64,000 bases of DNA from Spartobacteria bacterium (GCA_003167555.1 PMSN01000029.1:58488-122487); one strand, 5' to 3'; positions 51,054 through 60,227 are shown, numbered from the stretch's first letter. The notes: generated by a model not told the origin, from the letters alone. Program-made: numbers and translations.

Positions 51054-53444
51054 CTAGTCGGCGCGCAACGCGTCCATCGGTTGGAGACGCATGGCGCGCC
51101 TGGCCGGCAACCAGGCCGCCGTCAACACGACAGCGAGGACGATGGTTGCACCTCCCAGGTAAAGGCGAACGTCGGCGATGGATATTCCCACGACCAGGGC
51201 CCGCACGAGCGTGGCGACCGTCGCCAGCACGCCGAACCCGACTACGACTCCCCAGCAACCCATTCTCAGCGCCTCGCCGAGGATCAGCCCGCGAATTTGG
51301 CCTGGCATCGCGCCGAGAGCAACGCGCAGCCCGAGCTCGCGAGTGCGACGGGAAACAGTGTAATGCAGAGCGCCGAATAATCCCGCCGCCATCAGCACCA
51401 GGCTAAAGAACCCGAGAGTGTTTGCGGCTGCGGACATGAGACGATCCGGCGTGAGCGCCGCGTCGATGTAATTTTCCATCGTCGTCTGCCCGTAAAGAAG
51501 CGCTTTCGGATCGAAACGCCGGATCTCTTCGATCATTGCGCGCGTCAGACTCGCCGGCCGTTTTGCCGTTTCCAAAACAATCGTCAGATCGTCGACCGGC
51601 ATCTGCGCGTAGGCGAAAAAGAGGTAGGGTTCGATCTTTTCATGAAGATCATTCGTCGGTGCGTCCGCTACGAGACCGACAATTCGCCACGCTTTTGGCG
51701 GCGCTTTACTGAAGACGGGCGCCGCCATGATCGTCTGACCTATCGGATCGCGGCCACCGAAAAATTGTTGCGCGAACCTCTGCGAAACGACCGCCACCGG
51801 CTCGGCGTTTTCCCGGTCGTTGGTATCGATGCCCCGGCCCGCGACGAGACTCGGCCGCAAGACGGAGAAATAATTGCCGGCGACATTGTTGAACTTTACC
51901 GCCCTCGCCCCCTGTCCGGGCACATTCACCGACACAGTCGCGGCACCTCCTGAATTACCGAGCGGAAGTCGGCGGGCGAACGTCGCCGCGCGAGCACCCG
52001 GCAAGGTCGCGAGGCGATCGCAGACCTGCTCCGCCCACTGTTGCGGCGTCAACTGCAAGCCAGGCACAGCATTGACGATCAGAAAATTCCGGGACGGATC
52101 GAACCCCGGTTGGATCTTCGCCGCTTCGCGCAAACTGCCCATAAACAGCAGGGTCGTGCCGACCAATGTCACACTGATGGCGACCTGCCCCACCATGAAA
52201 AAGTTCCGCCACCAGGCGGAGCGGCCGGCGGCAACGCCTTGTTGTCCCTTTAAAATTTCAGCGATCCTGATCTCGGCAGCTAACCGCACTGGAGAAAGAC
52301 CGGCGATCAAGAGCGACAGAACCATCGCTGCTCCGGCAAAAAGTAGAACCCGTCGATCCAGACCAACGGCGATGCTTTGCGGCGGAAGAAATTCCATCGC
52401 TTTATCCACGAGCGTGTCGGCAAAGAGCAAGCCGAGGGCGAGACCCGGGATTGCTACCACGCTCGTCTCAGCGAGCAACTGGCCCACGATCCGGCTGTCT
52501 GCGGCCCCGAGCGCCTTGCGAAGGGCGAGTTCCTTCCGGCGCGCTTCGGTTTGGGCCAGCCGCAACTGCGCGACGTTAGCGCAGGCGACGAACAGCATCA
52601 AAGCCAGGATGCCGAGAAGCGCGCTGCTCAGTTTGAGGTTGCTCGTCCAGCCGCCGCCAAAACGCGCCTTGAGTAGGGTGCCAGGCACACCGACCGGCGC
52701 GGGCTTGTGCTCCCCGGTCCGACGGATCGCGGTATCGAGCCGATCTGCGACAACGGCAGGCTTTGCCCCCGGCAGAAGGCGCGCCACGACCTCAAACTGG
52801 TCCCCCCGGCTTTGGCGCGAACCGCGTTGAAGGACGTCAAACCAAGTGTCACTCGACACCCAGATATCGTTCGAGACCCCGCGCTCCAGGCCACCAAACT
52901 CTCGCGGCATGACGCCCGCTATGAAAAGAGCATGGCCACCCAGGACGATGGTCGCGCCGAGAATATTTGGATCGCCGCCGAACCGGCGTTGCCACAGACG
53001 CCAACCGAGAACGGCTCCCGGGCGTCCCTCCACTTTCTCAAGAGTGTTGCGGCCAAGGACCGGCCGCACGCCTAGAACCGGGAAGTAGTTCGCGCTCACC
53101 GGCGAGACCAACACCAAGTCAGAGCCGCCCTCGGGATTCGCGAGCATTCCGCCACGCCGCTGGTAGGCAACCAGCGCGGACACGCCGGACTCCGCCGAGA
53201 GCATGTCCTCGTAGTCCGTCCAGCCGTAGGTAAAGGGCCCGCCGTCTTCGCCGATCGAAGTCACTTCGAAGAGTCCGTCCGGCCGCTCGATCGGCAATGG
53301 TCGCAAAAGCAATCCGTCCGCGAGGGTGAAAACACCCGTGGTCATTCCAATGCCGAGCGCGATCGAGACAATTGCGAGCGAAGTCGTGAGCCGGTACTTT
53401 AACGCGGTCCGGACAGCTCCTTTCAGTTCCGACACGACACTCAT
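51054..53444 (-). CDS. ADOP-type ABC transporter permease (MacB/FtsX-like)
   Basis: 796 aa from ATG 53444. Two fused MacB-type halves: an N-terminal helix (LTTSLAIVSIALGIGMTTGV), a periplasmic MacB_PCD domain, FtsX helices (LSSALLGILALMLFVACANV-AQLRLAQTEARRKELALRKA), a second periplasmic domain, and a C-terminal FtsX (FSLVLMAAGLFGALHYTVSR-RTRELGLRVALGAMPGQIRG). This is the duplicated orphan permease architecture common in Acidobacteria. No ATPase gene is adjacent, so it works with an ATPase encoded elsewhere, or its substrate export is lost. Confidence 0.9.
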   Translation of the reverse strand: MSVVSELKGAVRTALKYRLTTSLAIVSIALGIGMTTGVFTLADGLLLRPLPIERPDGLFEVTSIGEDGGPFTYGWTDYEDMLSAESGVSALVAYQRRGGMLANPEGGSDLVLVSPVSANYFPVLGVRPVLGRNTLEKVEGRPGAVLGWRLWQRRFGGDPNILGATIVLGGHALFIAGVMPREFGGLERGVSNDIWVSSDTWFDVLQRGSRQSRGDQFEVVARLLPGAKPAVVADRLDTAIRRTGEHKPAPVGVPGTLLKARFGGGWTSNLKLSSALLGILALMLFVACANVAQLRLAQTEARRKELALRKALGAADSRIVGQLLAETSVVAIPGLALGLLFADTLVDKAMEFLPPQSIAVGLDRRVLLFAGAAMVLSLLIAGLSPVRLAAEIRIAEILKGQQGVAAGRSAWWRNFFMVGQVAISVTLVGTTLLFMGSLREAAKIQPGFDPSRNFLIVNAVPGLQLTPQQWAEQVCDRLATLPGARAATFARRLPLGNSGGAATVSVNVPGQGARAVKFNNVAGNYFSVLRPSLVAGRGIDTNDRENAEPVAVVSQRFAQQFFGGRDPIGQTIMAAPVFSKAPPKAWRIVGLVADAPTNDLHEKIEPYLFFAYAQMPVDDLTIVLETAKRPASLTRAMIEEIRRFDPKALLYGQTTMENYIDAALTPDRLMSAAANTLGFFSLVLMAAGLFGALHYTVSRRTRELGLRVALGAMPGQIRGLILGEALRMGCWGVVVGFGVLATVATLVRALVVGISIADVRLYLGGATIVLAVVLTAAWLPARRAMRLQPMDALRAD

Positions 53445-53540
53445 TGGATTATTTCTTCTATTAGTATAACGCCCGACAAGCCCGGATCTGTCTAGCGTCG
53501 GGCAAATCAAGCGACAGCATTTTTGCCGCGTCAAAGCATA

Positions 53541-54836
53541 TCATCGGTGCTCGGCCAGAATGTGGGCGAAGCGCCAGACTTCGTGGAAGGTATTATAGAG
53601 CGGCGTGGGCGCGGCGCGGATGACGTTTGGTTCGCGGAAATCGCATTTCACTCCGGCGGCTTCGAGTTCCTTGAAAAGCTCCTTGGGATGCTCGTGCACC
53701 AGGATCGAGAGCTGGCAGCCGCGCTCATTAGGTTCGCGCGGCGTGATGACAGTCGGGTCCGAGGTGCGAGCCGCACCGGCATTCGACGGGCGGTTGGACT
53801 CAATCAGGAACTGAAGATATCCGGTTAGCTTGATCGATTTCGCGCGGAGCGTTTCCATTCCGCCGGCTTCATCGAAGATCGACAGCGACGCGCGCAGCGG
53901 CGCCATCGAGAAGATCGGCGGGTTGCTGATCTGCCAGGCGTCGGCGGATGCAACGGGGATGAACTCCGGCTCGAGGTGCAAACGAAAGCGCGTCGCCGGA
54001 TCGTTTCCGAACCAGCCGGCGAGACGGGGCAACTCGCGGTTGGTCGCGTGCCGCTCGTGCACGAACGCGCCGGCCACCGCCCCGGGACCGGCGTTGAGAT
54101 ATTTGTAGGAGCACCACACGGCGAAATCGACGTTCCAATTGTGCAACGCCAGCGGCACGTTGCCGATCGCGTGCGCGAGATCGATCCCGACCATGCAGCC
54201 GCGCTTCTGCGCCGCCGCGGTGATTTTCGCGATGTCGAACAACTGACCGGTGAAGAAATTCACGCCGGCGAAAAGCACGAGCGCGATTTGATCACCGTGT
54301 TTCGCCAGCGCTTCGTCGATATCATCCGACCGAACCGTCAGTTCTCCGTCGCGCGGGCGCGCGAGAACGAGCGCTTCCTTTGGGTCGAGCCCGTGATGAA
54401 CGATCTGCGACTTGACCGCGTAGGTGTCGGAAGGGAAGGCGGGCTCTTCCATCAGGATCTTGAAGCGCGCTTTTGTCGGCCGATAAAACGTGGCCATCAT
54501 CAGGTGCAGGTTCACCGTGAGGCTGTTCATGCAGATGACTTCGTTCGGCTGCGCGCCGATGAGCCGCGCGGCCGGCTCGCGCAAAGTTTCGTGATACGAA
54601 TACCACGGCGTTTTTGCGCCGAGATGCGCGTCGACCGCGAGCCTGGCCCAATCGTCCAACTCCTGCTCGACAATTTCTTTCGCCGATTTCGGCATCAGCC
54701 CGAGCGAATTCCCTGCGAGATAAATGAGCGGCTTGCCGTCGTTGCCGAGGGGCAGATGGAATTTCTCCCGGAACGAACGCAACGGATCATCGGCGTCGAG
54801 TTGCAGTGCAAATCTTTCGTCGGCCGAAAAATCCAT
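53541..54836 (-). CDS. kynU: Kynureninase
   Basis: 431 aa PLP enzyme that cleaves kynurenine or 3-hydroxykynurenine to (3-hydroxy)anthranilate and alanine. Family landmarks: IYLAGNSLGLMPKSA, NSLTVNLHLMMATFYRPTKA-R, DLAHAIGNVPLALHNWNVDF-AVWCSYKYLNAGPG (PLP Lys in YKYLN) and LAGWFGNDPATRF. It is co-directional with a VOC protein and an aminomuconate-deaminase-like RidA gene; an aldehyde dehydrogenase of the same pathway lies 6 kb downstream. Confidence 0.95.
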   Translation of the reverse strand: MDFSADERFALQLDADDPLRSFREKFHLPLGNDGKPLIYLAGNSLGLMPKSAKEIVEQELDDWARLAVDAHLGAKTPWYSYHETLREPAARLIGAQPNEVICMNSLTVNLHLMMATFYRPTKARFKILMEEPAFPSDTYAVKSQIVHHGLDPKEALVLARPRDGELTVRSDDIDEALAKHGDQIALVLFAGVNFFTGQLFDIAKITAAAQKRGCMVGIDLAHAIGNVPLALHNWNVDFAVWCSYKYLNAGPGAVAGAFVHERHATNRELPRLAGWFGNDPATRFRLHLEPEFIPVASADAWQISNPPIFSMAPLRASLSIFDEAGGMETLRAKSIKLTGYLQFLIESNRPSNAGAARTSDPTVITPREPNERGCQLSILVHEHPKELFKELEAAGVKCDFREPNVIRAAPTPLYNTFHEVWRFAHILAEHR

Positions 54837-54840
54837 TAGA

Positions 54841-54940
54841 CCGCAGATTACGCAGATTTCGCGGATTCAAAGAAAAGAAATGGGAACCGACAGAGGAGGT
54901 CGCTCCATTCTCCAATCCGAGTCATCCGCGGTTAATTTTC
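54841..54940. repeat. Nonamer arrays in inverted orientation
   Basis: CCGCAGATT, ACGCAGATT, TCGCGGATT at 54841-54867, with a roughly complementary AATCCGAGTCATCCGCGGTT at about 54914-54933. It lies between VOC and kynU. A related array is at 58644-58670. Confidence 0.75.
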
Positions 54941-55390
54941 AGGTGCTGCCGGCTGCATGAACTCGATCGTTGTTCCGTCGGGGTCGCGAACATAGACAAC
55001 GCGCTTCCCGGCGTTCGGGCCTGCTTGAAGAGTTTGAGGTTTGCCCGCGGCTTTCCAACCGGACGAGGCGATGGCGCTCAACACAGCATCGAGATTATCC
55101 ACAGTGAACGCGACGTGGACCGATCCGACATCGCACGGCCTGAGAGCGACATGTTTTCGATCGGGCGGGGCAAGATACTCGAGCAATTCAATCTTGTGAC
55201 CGTAACCTTTCAGAACCGCGATTGAAATTTCCGCGCCGGGCACTCCGGTAATTTCGCTGGCAAGATTGCCAGTCTGGTGCGGGCGATGAGAAAGCTCGAA
55301 ACCGAGCACGTCGCGCCAGAAAGCCAGCGACCGCTCCAGGTTCGTAACCGTGATACCAGTGTGATCCGCGGCGATGATGCGAAACGGCAT
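54932..55390 (-). CDS. VOC (glyoxalase/dioxygenase) superfamily protein
   Basis: 152 aa with two beta-alpha-beta-beta-beta modules: ADHTGITVTNLERSLAFWRD-VLGFEL (metal His), and VHVAFTVDNLDAVLSAI with VYVRDPDGTTIEFMQPA (metal Glu). A metal-dependent lyase, isomerase or dioxygenase activity is possible; position between kynU and ridA hints at aromatic catabolism. Confidence 0.88.
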   Translation of the reverse strand: MPFRIIAADHTGITVTNLERSLAFWRDVLGFELSHRPHQTGNLASEITGVPGAEISIAVLKGYGHKIELLEYLAPPDRKHVALRPCDVGSVHVAFTVDNLDAVLSAIASSGWKAAGKPQTLQAGPNAGKRVVYVRDPDGTTIEFMQPAAPEN

Positions 55391-55400
55391 GCTTTCGGAG

Positions 55401-55442
55401 AACGTCGAACGCCCAACGCCGAACGTCCAATATCGAATTCCG
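55401..55442. repeat. Heptanucleotide array (AACGYCS)n
   Basis: AACGTCG, AACGCCC, AACGCCG, AACGTCC, AATATCG, AATTCCG. It is followed at once by the GGTGGATCG inverted repeat. Same family as 11251-11288 and 20718-20759. Confidence 0.88.
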
Positions 55443-55443
55443 A

Positions 55444-55542
55444 AGGTGGATCGGCCGCTCCGTCGGACGATGCTTACGCAACATGCGGCGGTGCCGCATC
55501 ATTAAGTTTGGCATCGAGCGCGGAGCGCTCGATCCACCTACC
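55444..55542. repeat. Inverted repeat AGGTGGATCG...CGATCCACCT
   Basis: Outer ends AGGTGGATC/GATCCACCT with inner hairpins GATGCGGCACCGCC-type and GAGCGCGGAGCGCTC. The CTA at 55538-55540 is the TAG stop codon of the RidA gene. Confidence 0.85.
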
Positions 55543-55963
55543 CAATCGCAGCGATCACCTTTAGCTCGATCGCGATCGGCGTCGGCAGCGCGGTGATTTC
55601 AACGGTCGTGCGCGTCGGATTTGGTTTGCCGGCACCCGCAAAATGCTCGGCGTAGATGCGATTGTAGATGGGAAAATCTTTCTTCATGTGGGTGAGGAAA
55701 ACCGTGACATCGACGATGTCGCTCCATTGTGCACCGGCGTCTTCGAGCACGAGGCGCACATTTTCAAACACGGCGCGGCACTGCGTTTCGATGTCGTAGC
55801 TCACGATGTTGCCGGTGGAATCGAGCGTCACTCCGGGAATTTGTTTGCTCCCGCGCACGCGCGGTCCGATCCCGGAGAGAAACAGCAGGTTGCCCACGCG
55901 CTTCGCGTGCGGGAACGCGCCCACCGGTTCAGGTGCGCGAGAACTCTCGAAAGATTCGCTCAT
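55538..55963 (-). CDS. RidA-family protein, 2-aminomuconate deaminase-like
   Basis: 141 aa. SRAPEPVGAFPHAKRVGNLL-FLSGIGPR is close to 2-aminomuconate deaminases of the RidA (YjgF) family, and NPTRTTVEITALPTPIAIEL carries the conserved Arg that binds the substrate carboxylate. It would deaminate 2-aminomuconate after kynureninase and the semialdehyde dehydrogenase. A generic enamine/imine deaminase role cannot be excluded. The stop codon lies in a repeat. Confidence 0.85.
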   Translation of the reverse strand: MSESFESSRAPEPVGAFPHAKRVGNLLFLSGIGPRVRGSKQIPGVTLDSTGNIVSYDIETQCRAVFENVRLVLEDAGAQWSDIVDVTVFLTHMKKDFPIYNRIYAEHFAGAGKPNPTRTTVEITALPTPIAIELKVIAAIG

Positions 55964-55995
55964 GAGTCAGAGGTCGGAAGACAGCCGCGCGCAGC

Positions 55996-56298
55996 TCAGG
56001 CCTGACCATATTGCGGGACGGAAATTGCAGGGGACCCGAAACGTTTCGCCAACCGTGCCCGAGCTTTCGACGCTTCCACTTCCCGATCGCGCGGTGGAGT
56101 ATTCGAGACCAAAGAACGGAGCAGCTCCTGCGCGGCCCCCGTCACCTTGTCGACCGCGCGCGCGAACACCTCTTCGTTTGTCTTGGAAGGTCTGGTGAAG
56201 CCGCTCAGTTTTCGAACGAACTGAAGAGACGACGCCCGAATCTCCTCCTCTGTGGCTGGCGGTGCGAAGTTGTGAAGTGTTTTGATATTTCTGCACAT
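55996..56298 (-). CDS. DUF2277 family protein
   Basis: 100 aa. MCRNIKTLHNFAPPATEEEI-RASSLQFVRKLSGFTRPSK is the DUF2277 hallmark. The upstream AAGGAG six bases before ATG 56298 fixes the start; the frame is open further upstream without support. Cytosolic, unknown function; often a neighbour of catabolic genes. Confidence 0.9.
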   Translation of the reverse strand: MCRNIKTLHNFAPPATEEEIRASSLQFVRKLSGFTRPSKTNEEVFARAVDKVTGAAQELLRSLVSNTPPRDREVEASKARARLAKRFGSPAISVPQYGQA

Positions 56299-56304
56299 AA
56301 AGTT

Positions 56305-56310
56305 CTCCTT
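56305..56310 (-). promoter_or_regulatory. Ribosome binding site
   Basis: AAGGAG (minus strand) six bases upstream of ATG 56298; it decides the start of the DUF2277 gene. Confidence 0.7.
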
Positions 56311-56366
56311 CGTTCTCCGAGACAATAAAGATGCGGCAAGATCGAGATTCAAACACGGACCTCGGT

Positions 56367-57123
56367 TCACTCGCGAGCAGGATGTTTTCGTTTCTGCTGC
56401 GCCAGCCACTTGTAGAGTTCTGGTTGATCGTAAACGTCGAGAATGTAGTGATCGCGTTCGGGAAGTACGGTGAATTGCGGATGGCCGCCCGCCGCTTCGA
56501 TGGCGTGAACCAGTTCCTTCACCTCTTTCAATGGCGTGAATTGGTCGTTAGGCCCCTGAAACAACCAGAGCGGAATAGTGGCCAGTTTCCCAGCCCAGGC
56601 CGTGATTGGACTGACGGGTGCCAGCGCAATCACCGCGGCGAAACGTTCCGGCATTTTGAATCCGGCATAAAGCGCTCCGCGTCCACCCATGCTGTGTCCG
56701 GTCACGTAAACGCGGTCTTGGTCATCGCGACAGGTCCGCGCCACTTCGTCGAGGACCGCGCCGAGCGCTTCAACATCCGTCCAGATTTCTCCCGGATGAC
56801 ACTGCGGCGAGAACCACGATGAATGGGAAGTTGGGGTTCGTTTCGACCTTCCCGGTCAGGCCTGGCTTCTTCATCTGCGCGATGTCATCGCCACGGAGAG
56901 AGCCACCATGGAGGTAGAGAATGAGCGGCCAGCGCTCCTGGCTTTTTTCGTAGCCTCTGGGCAAAAACAAAAGGTATTGGACTTCGACCTTGTGCGGGAC
57001 CTCACGTTGCAGCGTATGCGATTGTTGCCCGCTGGGCGCTGGATCAGAGTCGTTTGCCGCTCGCGCGAAAACGCTGATTAAGAGGAACGCCGCCAGCCCT
57101 CCGACGAGAAATGCGCGCTTCAC
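56367..57123 (-). pseudogene. Secreted alpha/beta-hydrolase (esterase) interrupted by a frameshift
   Basis: The 5' part from about 57123 (GTG start, VKRAFLVGGLAAFLLISVFA signal peptide) reads through YLLFLPRGYEKSQERWPLIL-YLHGGSL (oxyanion HG) to FPFIVVLA. The rest lies in another frame: SPQCHPGEIWTDVEALGAVL continues to RVYVTGHSMGGRGALYAG (nucleophile GHSMG), LWLFQGPNDQFTPL (Asp) and PERDHYILDVYD (His). One extra base near 56811 explains the break. All three catalytic elements survive, so a recent mutation or a sequence error is likely. Phospholipase/polyhydroxybutyrate-esterase-like family. Confidence 0.75.
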
Positions 57124-57148
57124 CTTCAACCATCGATTAATAATTCGC

Positions 57149-57445
57149 CTAGCCTCCCGCAATCGCGCCCATGATAAAGAACGGTTCCGCACCGTTCACG
57201 ATTGCCTCGGGCAAGGCGGTATCCGGCGGATCGTGCGACACATCTTCCCCGCAGACAAAGAAGCGCACCATCGGCCTTCGTTTTTGCGTGCCGTGATCGC
57301 GGATCGTGCCGCGCAGCATCGGATACCTGGCCTCGAGCGCGTCGAGAACGGATTGCGTCGTCGCGCGACCGTTGACCTCGAGTTTCACTTCGTCGCCGAC
57401 GCGCGCCAGCGTGCGCAGATGATGCGGAAGCACGACTCGAATCAT
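57149..57445 (-). CDS. MoaD/ThiS-like ubiquitin-fold sulfur carrier
   Basis: 98 aa beta-grasp protein: [63 protein letters not shown] and a C-terminal [10 protein letters not shown]. The Gly-Gly end is what sulfur carriers need for adenylation and thiocarboxylation. The start overlaps the stop of the beta-propeller gene (ATGA), so the two are a translationally coupled pair. It is not linked to the moa genes at 17-20 kb; partner pathway unknown. Confidence 0.85.
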   Translation of the reverse strand: MIRVVLPHHLRTLARVGDEVKLEVNGRATTQSVLDALEARYPMLRGTIRDHGTQKRRPMVRFFVCGEDVSHDPPDTALPEAIVNGAEPFFIMGAIAGG

Positions 57446-58629
57446 GGCAGCGTCTGCGCTTCGACCGCAAGAACTGCCGGCAGATCGCGCACGATCGCGT
57501 TCCACGAATCGCCGGCATCACTCGATCCGTAAACCTGTCCGCCGGTAGTGCCGAAGTAAATTCCACAGGAATCGAGTGCATCCACCGACATCGCATCGCG
57601 CAGCACATTCACGTAACAATCACGCTGCGGCAGACCTTTCGTGAGTTCTTCCCATTCGTTCCCGCCGGTGCGGCTGCGATAGACGCGCAGTTTGCCGTCG
57701 GGCGGAAAATGCTCCGAGTCGCTCTTGATCGGCACGACGTAAATCGTCTCCGGTTCGTGCGCGTGAATGTCGATCGGAAATCCGAAGTCGCTCGGCACAT
57801 TCCCGCTCACCTCGCGCCACGAATCGCCGGCGTCGTCGCTCCGCATGATGTCCCAATGTTTCTGCATGAACAGCGTCTCGGGCCGCGATGGATGCATCGC
57901 GATGTGATGAACACAGTGGCCCACCTCCGCATGCGGGTCGGGAATGTATTGCGAATGCAAACCCTGGTTGATCGGCTTCCAGCTTTTGCCGCCGTCATCC
58001 GTCCGAAACGCGCCCGCCGCCGAAATCGCGATGAAGATTCGCTTTGGATTTTTCGGATCGAGCAGAATCGAGTGCAGACACATTCCGCCCGCGCCCGGCT
58101 GCCACTTTGGTCCCGAGTCGTGTCCGCGCAATCCAGCGAGTTCCTTCCAATTCTCACCGCCGTCCTTTGATTCAAACAACGCCGCATCTTCCACGCCCGC
58201 ATAAACGTGATTCGGATCGGTCAGCGAAGGTTCGAGATGCCAGACGCGTTTGAACTCCCACGGATGTTGCGTGCCGTCGTACCACATGTGAGTCGTGAGC
58301 CGTTTGCCGGTTTCGGGCGAGACATCGTAAACAAATTTGTTGCTGTCGCCTTTCGGCATTCCGTCGGGAGTGGTGGTCGGCTCGCCCGGCGCTGTGCCCG
58401 GTTGGATCCAGGTTTTGCCGCCATCATCCGAGCGTTGGATGATTTGCCCAAACCACGCACTCGTCTGCGAGGCGTAAAGCCGGTTCGGATCGACCGGCGA
58501 TCCTTTCACATGATAAATTTCCCACCCCGCAAAGTGCGGCCCGTCCACTTTCCAATCTTTGCGCTTCTCGTCCGAAGTCAGGATGAACGCGCCCTTCCGT
58601 GTCCCCACCAGCAATCGTACTCCGCTCAT
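57442..58629 (-). CDS. BNR/Asp-box beta-propeller protein
   Basis: 395 aa, no signal peptide. Asp-box repeats (S-x-D-x-G-x-T-W): [54 protein letters not shown], forming a six-bladed sialidase-like propeller. It starts [20 protein letters not shown]. The fused stop/start with the MoaD-like gene suggests the propeller and the sulfur carrier act together; similar pairs occur in other bacteria to my recollection. Enzymatic role unknown. Confidence 0.85.
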   Translation of the reverse strand: MSGVRLLVGTRKGAFILTSDEKRKDWKVDGPHFAGWEIYHVKGSPVDPNRLYASQTSAWFGQIIQRSDDGGKTWIQPGTAPGEPTTTPDGMPKGDSNKFVYDVSPETGKRLTTHMWYDGTQHPWEFKRVWHLEPSLTDPNHVYAGVEDAALFESKDGGENWKELAGLRGHDSGPKWQPGAGGMCLHSILLDPKNPKRIFIAISAAGAFRTDDGGKSWKPINQGLHSQYIPDPHAEVGHCVHHIAMHPSRPETLFMQKHWDIMRSDDAGDSWREVSGNVPSDFGFPIDIHAHEPETIYVVPIKSDSEHFPPDGKLRVYRSRTGGNEWEELTKGLPQRDCYVNVLRDAMSVDALDSCGIYFGTTGGQVYGSSDAGDSWNAIVRDLPAVLAVEAQTLP

Positions 58630-58643
58630 GGCTAAATTTGTAA

Positions 58644-58670
58644 CCGCGGATTACGCGGATGAAAACGGAT
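58644..58670. repeat. Nonamer array CCGCGGATT/ACGCGGATG
   Basis: Three 9-bp units (CCGCGGATT, ACGCGGATG, AAAACGGAT) upstream of the propeller gene; related to the array at 54841-54940. Confidence 0.6.
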
Positions 58671-58701
58671 TTGTTGTTCGAAAACGGGCCGTGAAGAAAC
58701 C

Positions 58702-58977
58702 TTACCCGCGATAAATGTCGTGCGAACCGATGTCTACCGTCACGACGATGTCGCCTTCAACATAAAAGACCGCGCGCAAGTCTGCCTCGATCTCAGCCGC
58801 GTAAATGGTACGACCGTAGCGAGCGGAAAGTTTGTGGATTTTGTGCGAACGCAAGCGCGCGTCAAAGGGGTTCTCTTGGAAGATTTTCCACGCTCGACGG
58901 GTCGAATCTTCCTGACTCGGCGGTAGCGCGTAGAAACTTTCCAAAAACCGTTGCGTGGATTTGAAGCGGTATTTCAT
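58702..58977 (-). CDS. RelE/ParE-family toxin
   Basis: 91 aa: YRFKSTQRFLESFYALPPSQ, AWKIFQENPFDARLRSHKIH, ADLRAVFYVEGDIVVTVDIG-SHDIY. The last pattern (R-x-x-Y/F-x-x-x-x...V-x-I-x-x-H-D-x-Y) is typical of RelE/YafQ-like mRNA interferases. It overlaps the preceding small gene by 4 bp (ATGA), the normal antitoxin-toxin order. Confidence 0.82.
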   Translation of the reverse strand: MKYRFKSTQRFLESFYALPPSQEDSTRRAWKIFQENPFDARLRSHKIHKLSARYGRTIYAAEIEADLRAVFYVEGDIVVTVDIGSHDIYRG

Positions 58978-59177
58978 CCCGCCGCACGAGGCGGCCGCTT
59001 AGCTCCGCCCAATACGGTCTCCATATCCACAAAACGCCCCTTTTCCGCATCAGCCATGCCTTGCTGGAACGACTCTGGAATCCAGGAATCATCGTTTTCG
59101 ACAACGAACTTGGCCACTTGCGCGCGCTCCTTTGCCGGAAGCGCCTTAAATTGCTCGATCAATTCCGACGCGCTCAT
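58974..59177 (-). CDS. Cognate antitoxin-like protein
   Basis: 67 aa from ATG 59177: SASELIEQFKALPAKERAQV-AKFVVEN helix, then a tail DDSWIPESFQQGMADAEKGR-FVDMETVL similar to the C-termini of antitoxins paired with RelE-like toxins. It is co-translated with the toxin gene. Confidence 0.75.
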   Translation of the reverse strand: MSASELIEQFKALPAKERAQVAKFVVENDDSWIPESFQQGMADAEKGRFVDMETVLGGAKRPPRAAG

Positions 59178-59236
59178 GGCAAGAATTATAAGACCTCGAT
59201 CCCAACCCGCAATATCAAGCACAACGAGGCTCTTTG

Positions 59237-59264
59237 TACCTTCTACCTTCTAATTTCTACTTCC
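59237..59264. repeat. Heptanucleotide array TACCTTC
   Basis: TACCTTC, TACCTTC, TAATTTC, TACTTCC; the second unit type with period 7 in this window. It is upstream of the toxin-antitoxin operon. Confidence 0.75.
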
Positions 59265-59351
59265 CAATTCTTTGTGTAGGCGTGTCACAGGTTGCAATTT
59301 TCAGCGTCGTCCGCGATCACGAAGCGAGTGGCACAGTTGTCGATCTTGAGG

Positions 59352-60179
59352 TCAGTCGGTGAAGGGCGACCCTTCTTTACCTACGATCTTAAGCTTGTCT
59401 CCCAAGACATCGAAGATTGCCCACGTCTCGCAGATAACAAAAACTCTTCGAAAAGAAATAGACGCTGCAGAAGTTTCATACCCCTCGATGATTCGTTCTC
59501 GCAGAAGTTCGACCGCGTGCTCGACTTCTCCCCGAGTCGGAATAGGAATGTCAGAGTACAAGAGCAGGTCGCAAATGTCGACGGTCTTACTGTAATGTTC
59601 GCGGAGCTTGCCGAGCTTTTCGCGTAGTCGACACGCTACAGCATCTGCCAACATAGATTCCGCGGATGACCCAGACCAACCATCGCCGAAGAAAGGTTGA
59701 CCAGGGGGATGAACCAAAGAATGCGCATCAAACGGAGCTCCGTTCGCGCGGCATTCCACCTCAGAACGAGATTGCATATTTAGGCGTGGGGTGAGCTCCA
59801 CGCATGCAAGTGGTCCGGATTCACTACAGGCGTCGACAGCCCGTTGAAACATCCATGTGCTCGCTCTGGACACTTCTAACCCGTATTCAATTCCGTCTTC
59901 AACAACTAGAAAATCAGGTTCATTGTCGCCTCCGCCGCGCTTGATGATCAGCGGTGGGGCCACTGCATCTTTCTCGTGAGCGAAACGCCATGTTAGATAT
60001 AGACTCAGGAAGTAGCGTTCCTGCTCCTCTTGGCTCTTGCGATAAGCAAGACTCGACGGCTTCCATGCCAACTGCGGAGCTTCGGGTATGCACTCAGTCA
60101 GCTTCGTGAATGTTATGGAATTGCCAAATTCTCGAAAGAAGGGTTTGTGATTATTTTCATTCCGCTCGCTTAGTTTCAT
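59352..60179 (-). CDS. Hypothetical protein, possible PD-(D/E)XK nuclease relative, AT-richer
   Basis: 275 aa, no signal or membrane segment. EPDFLVVEDGIEYGLEVSRA (about residues 87-106) resembles a PD...ExK catalytic core of restriction-type nucleases, with Ser where Lys is expected, and is followed by a helix (STWMFQRAVDACSES). Its base composition is visibly AT-richer than its neighbours, which with the adjacent toxin-antitoxin pair suggests recent acquisition. Function not assigned. Confidence 0.6.
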   Translation of the reverse strand: MKLSERNENNHKPFFREFGNSITFTKLTECIPEAPQLAWKPSSLAYRKSQEEQERYFLSLYLTWRFAHEKDAVAPPLIIKRGGGDNEPDFLVVEDGIEYGLEVSRASTWMFQRAVDACSESGPLACVELTPRLNMQSRSEVECRANGAPFDAHSLVHPPGQPFFGDGWSGSSAESMLADAVACRLREKLGKLREHYSKTVDICDLLLYSDIPIPTRGEVEHAVELLRERIIEGYETSAASISFRRVFVICETWAIFDVLGDKLKIVGKEGSPFTD

Positions 60180-60227
60180 AATCAGCTAATACGAATCGGA
60201 TTCTTTTTCGTCATCGTTTTCTTTTGA

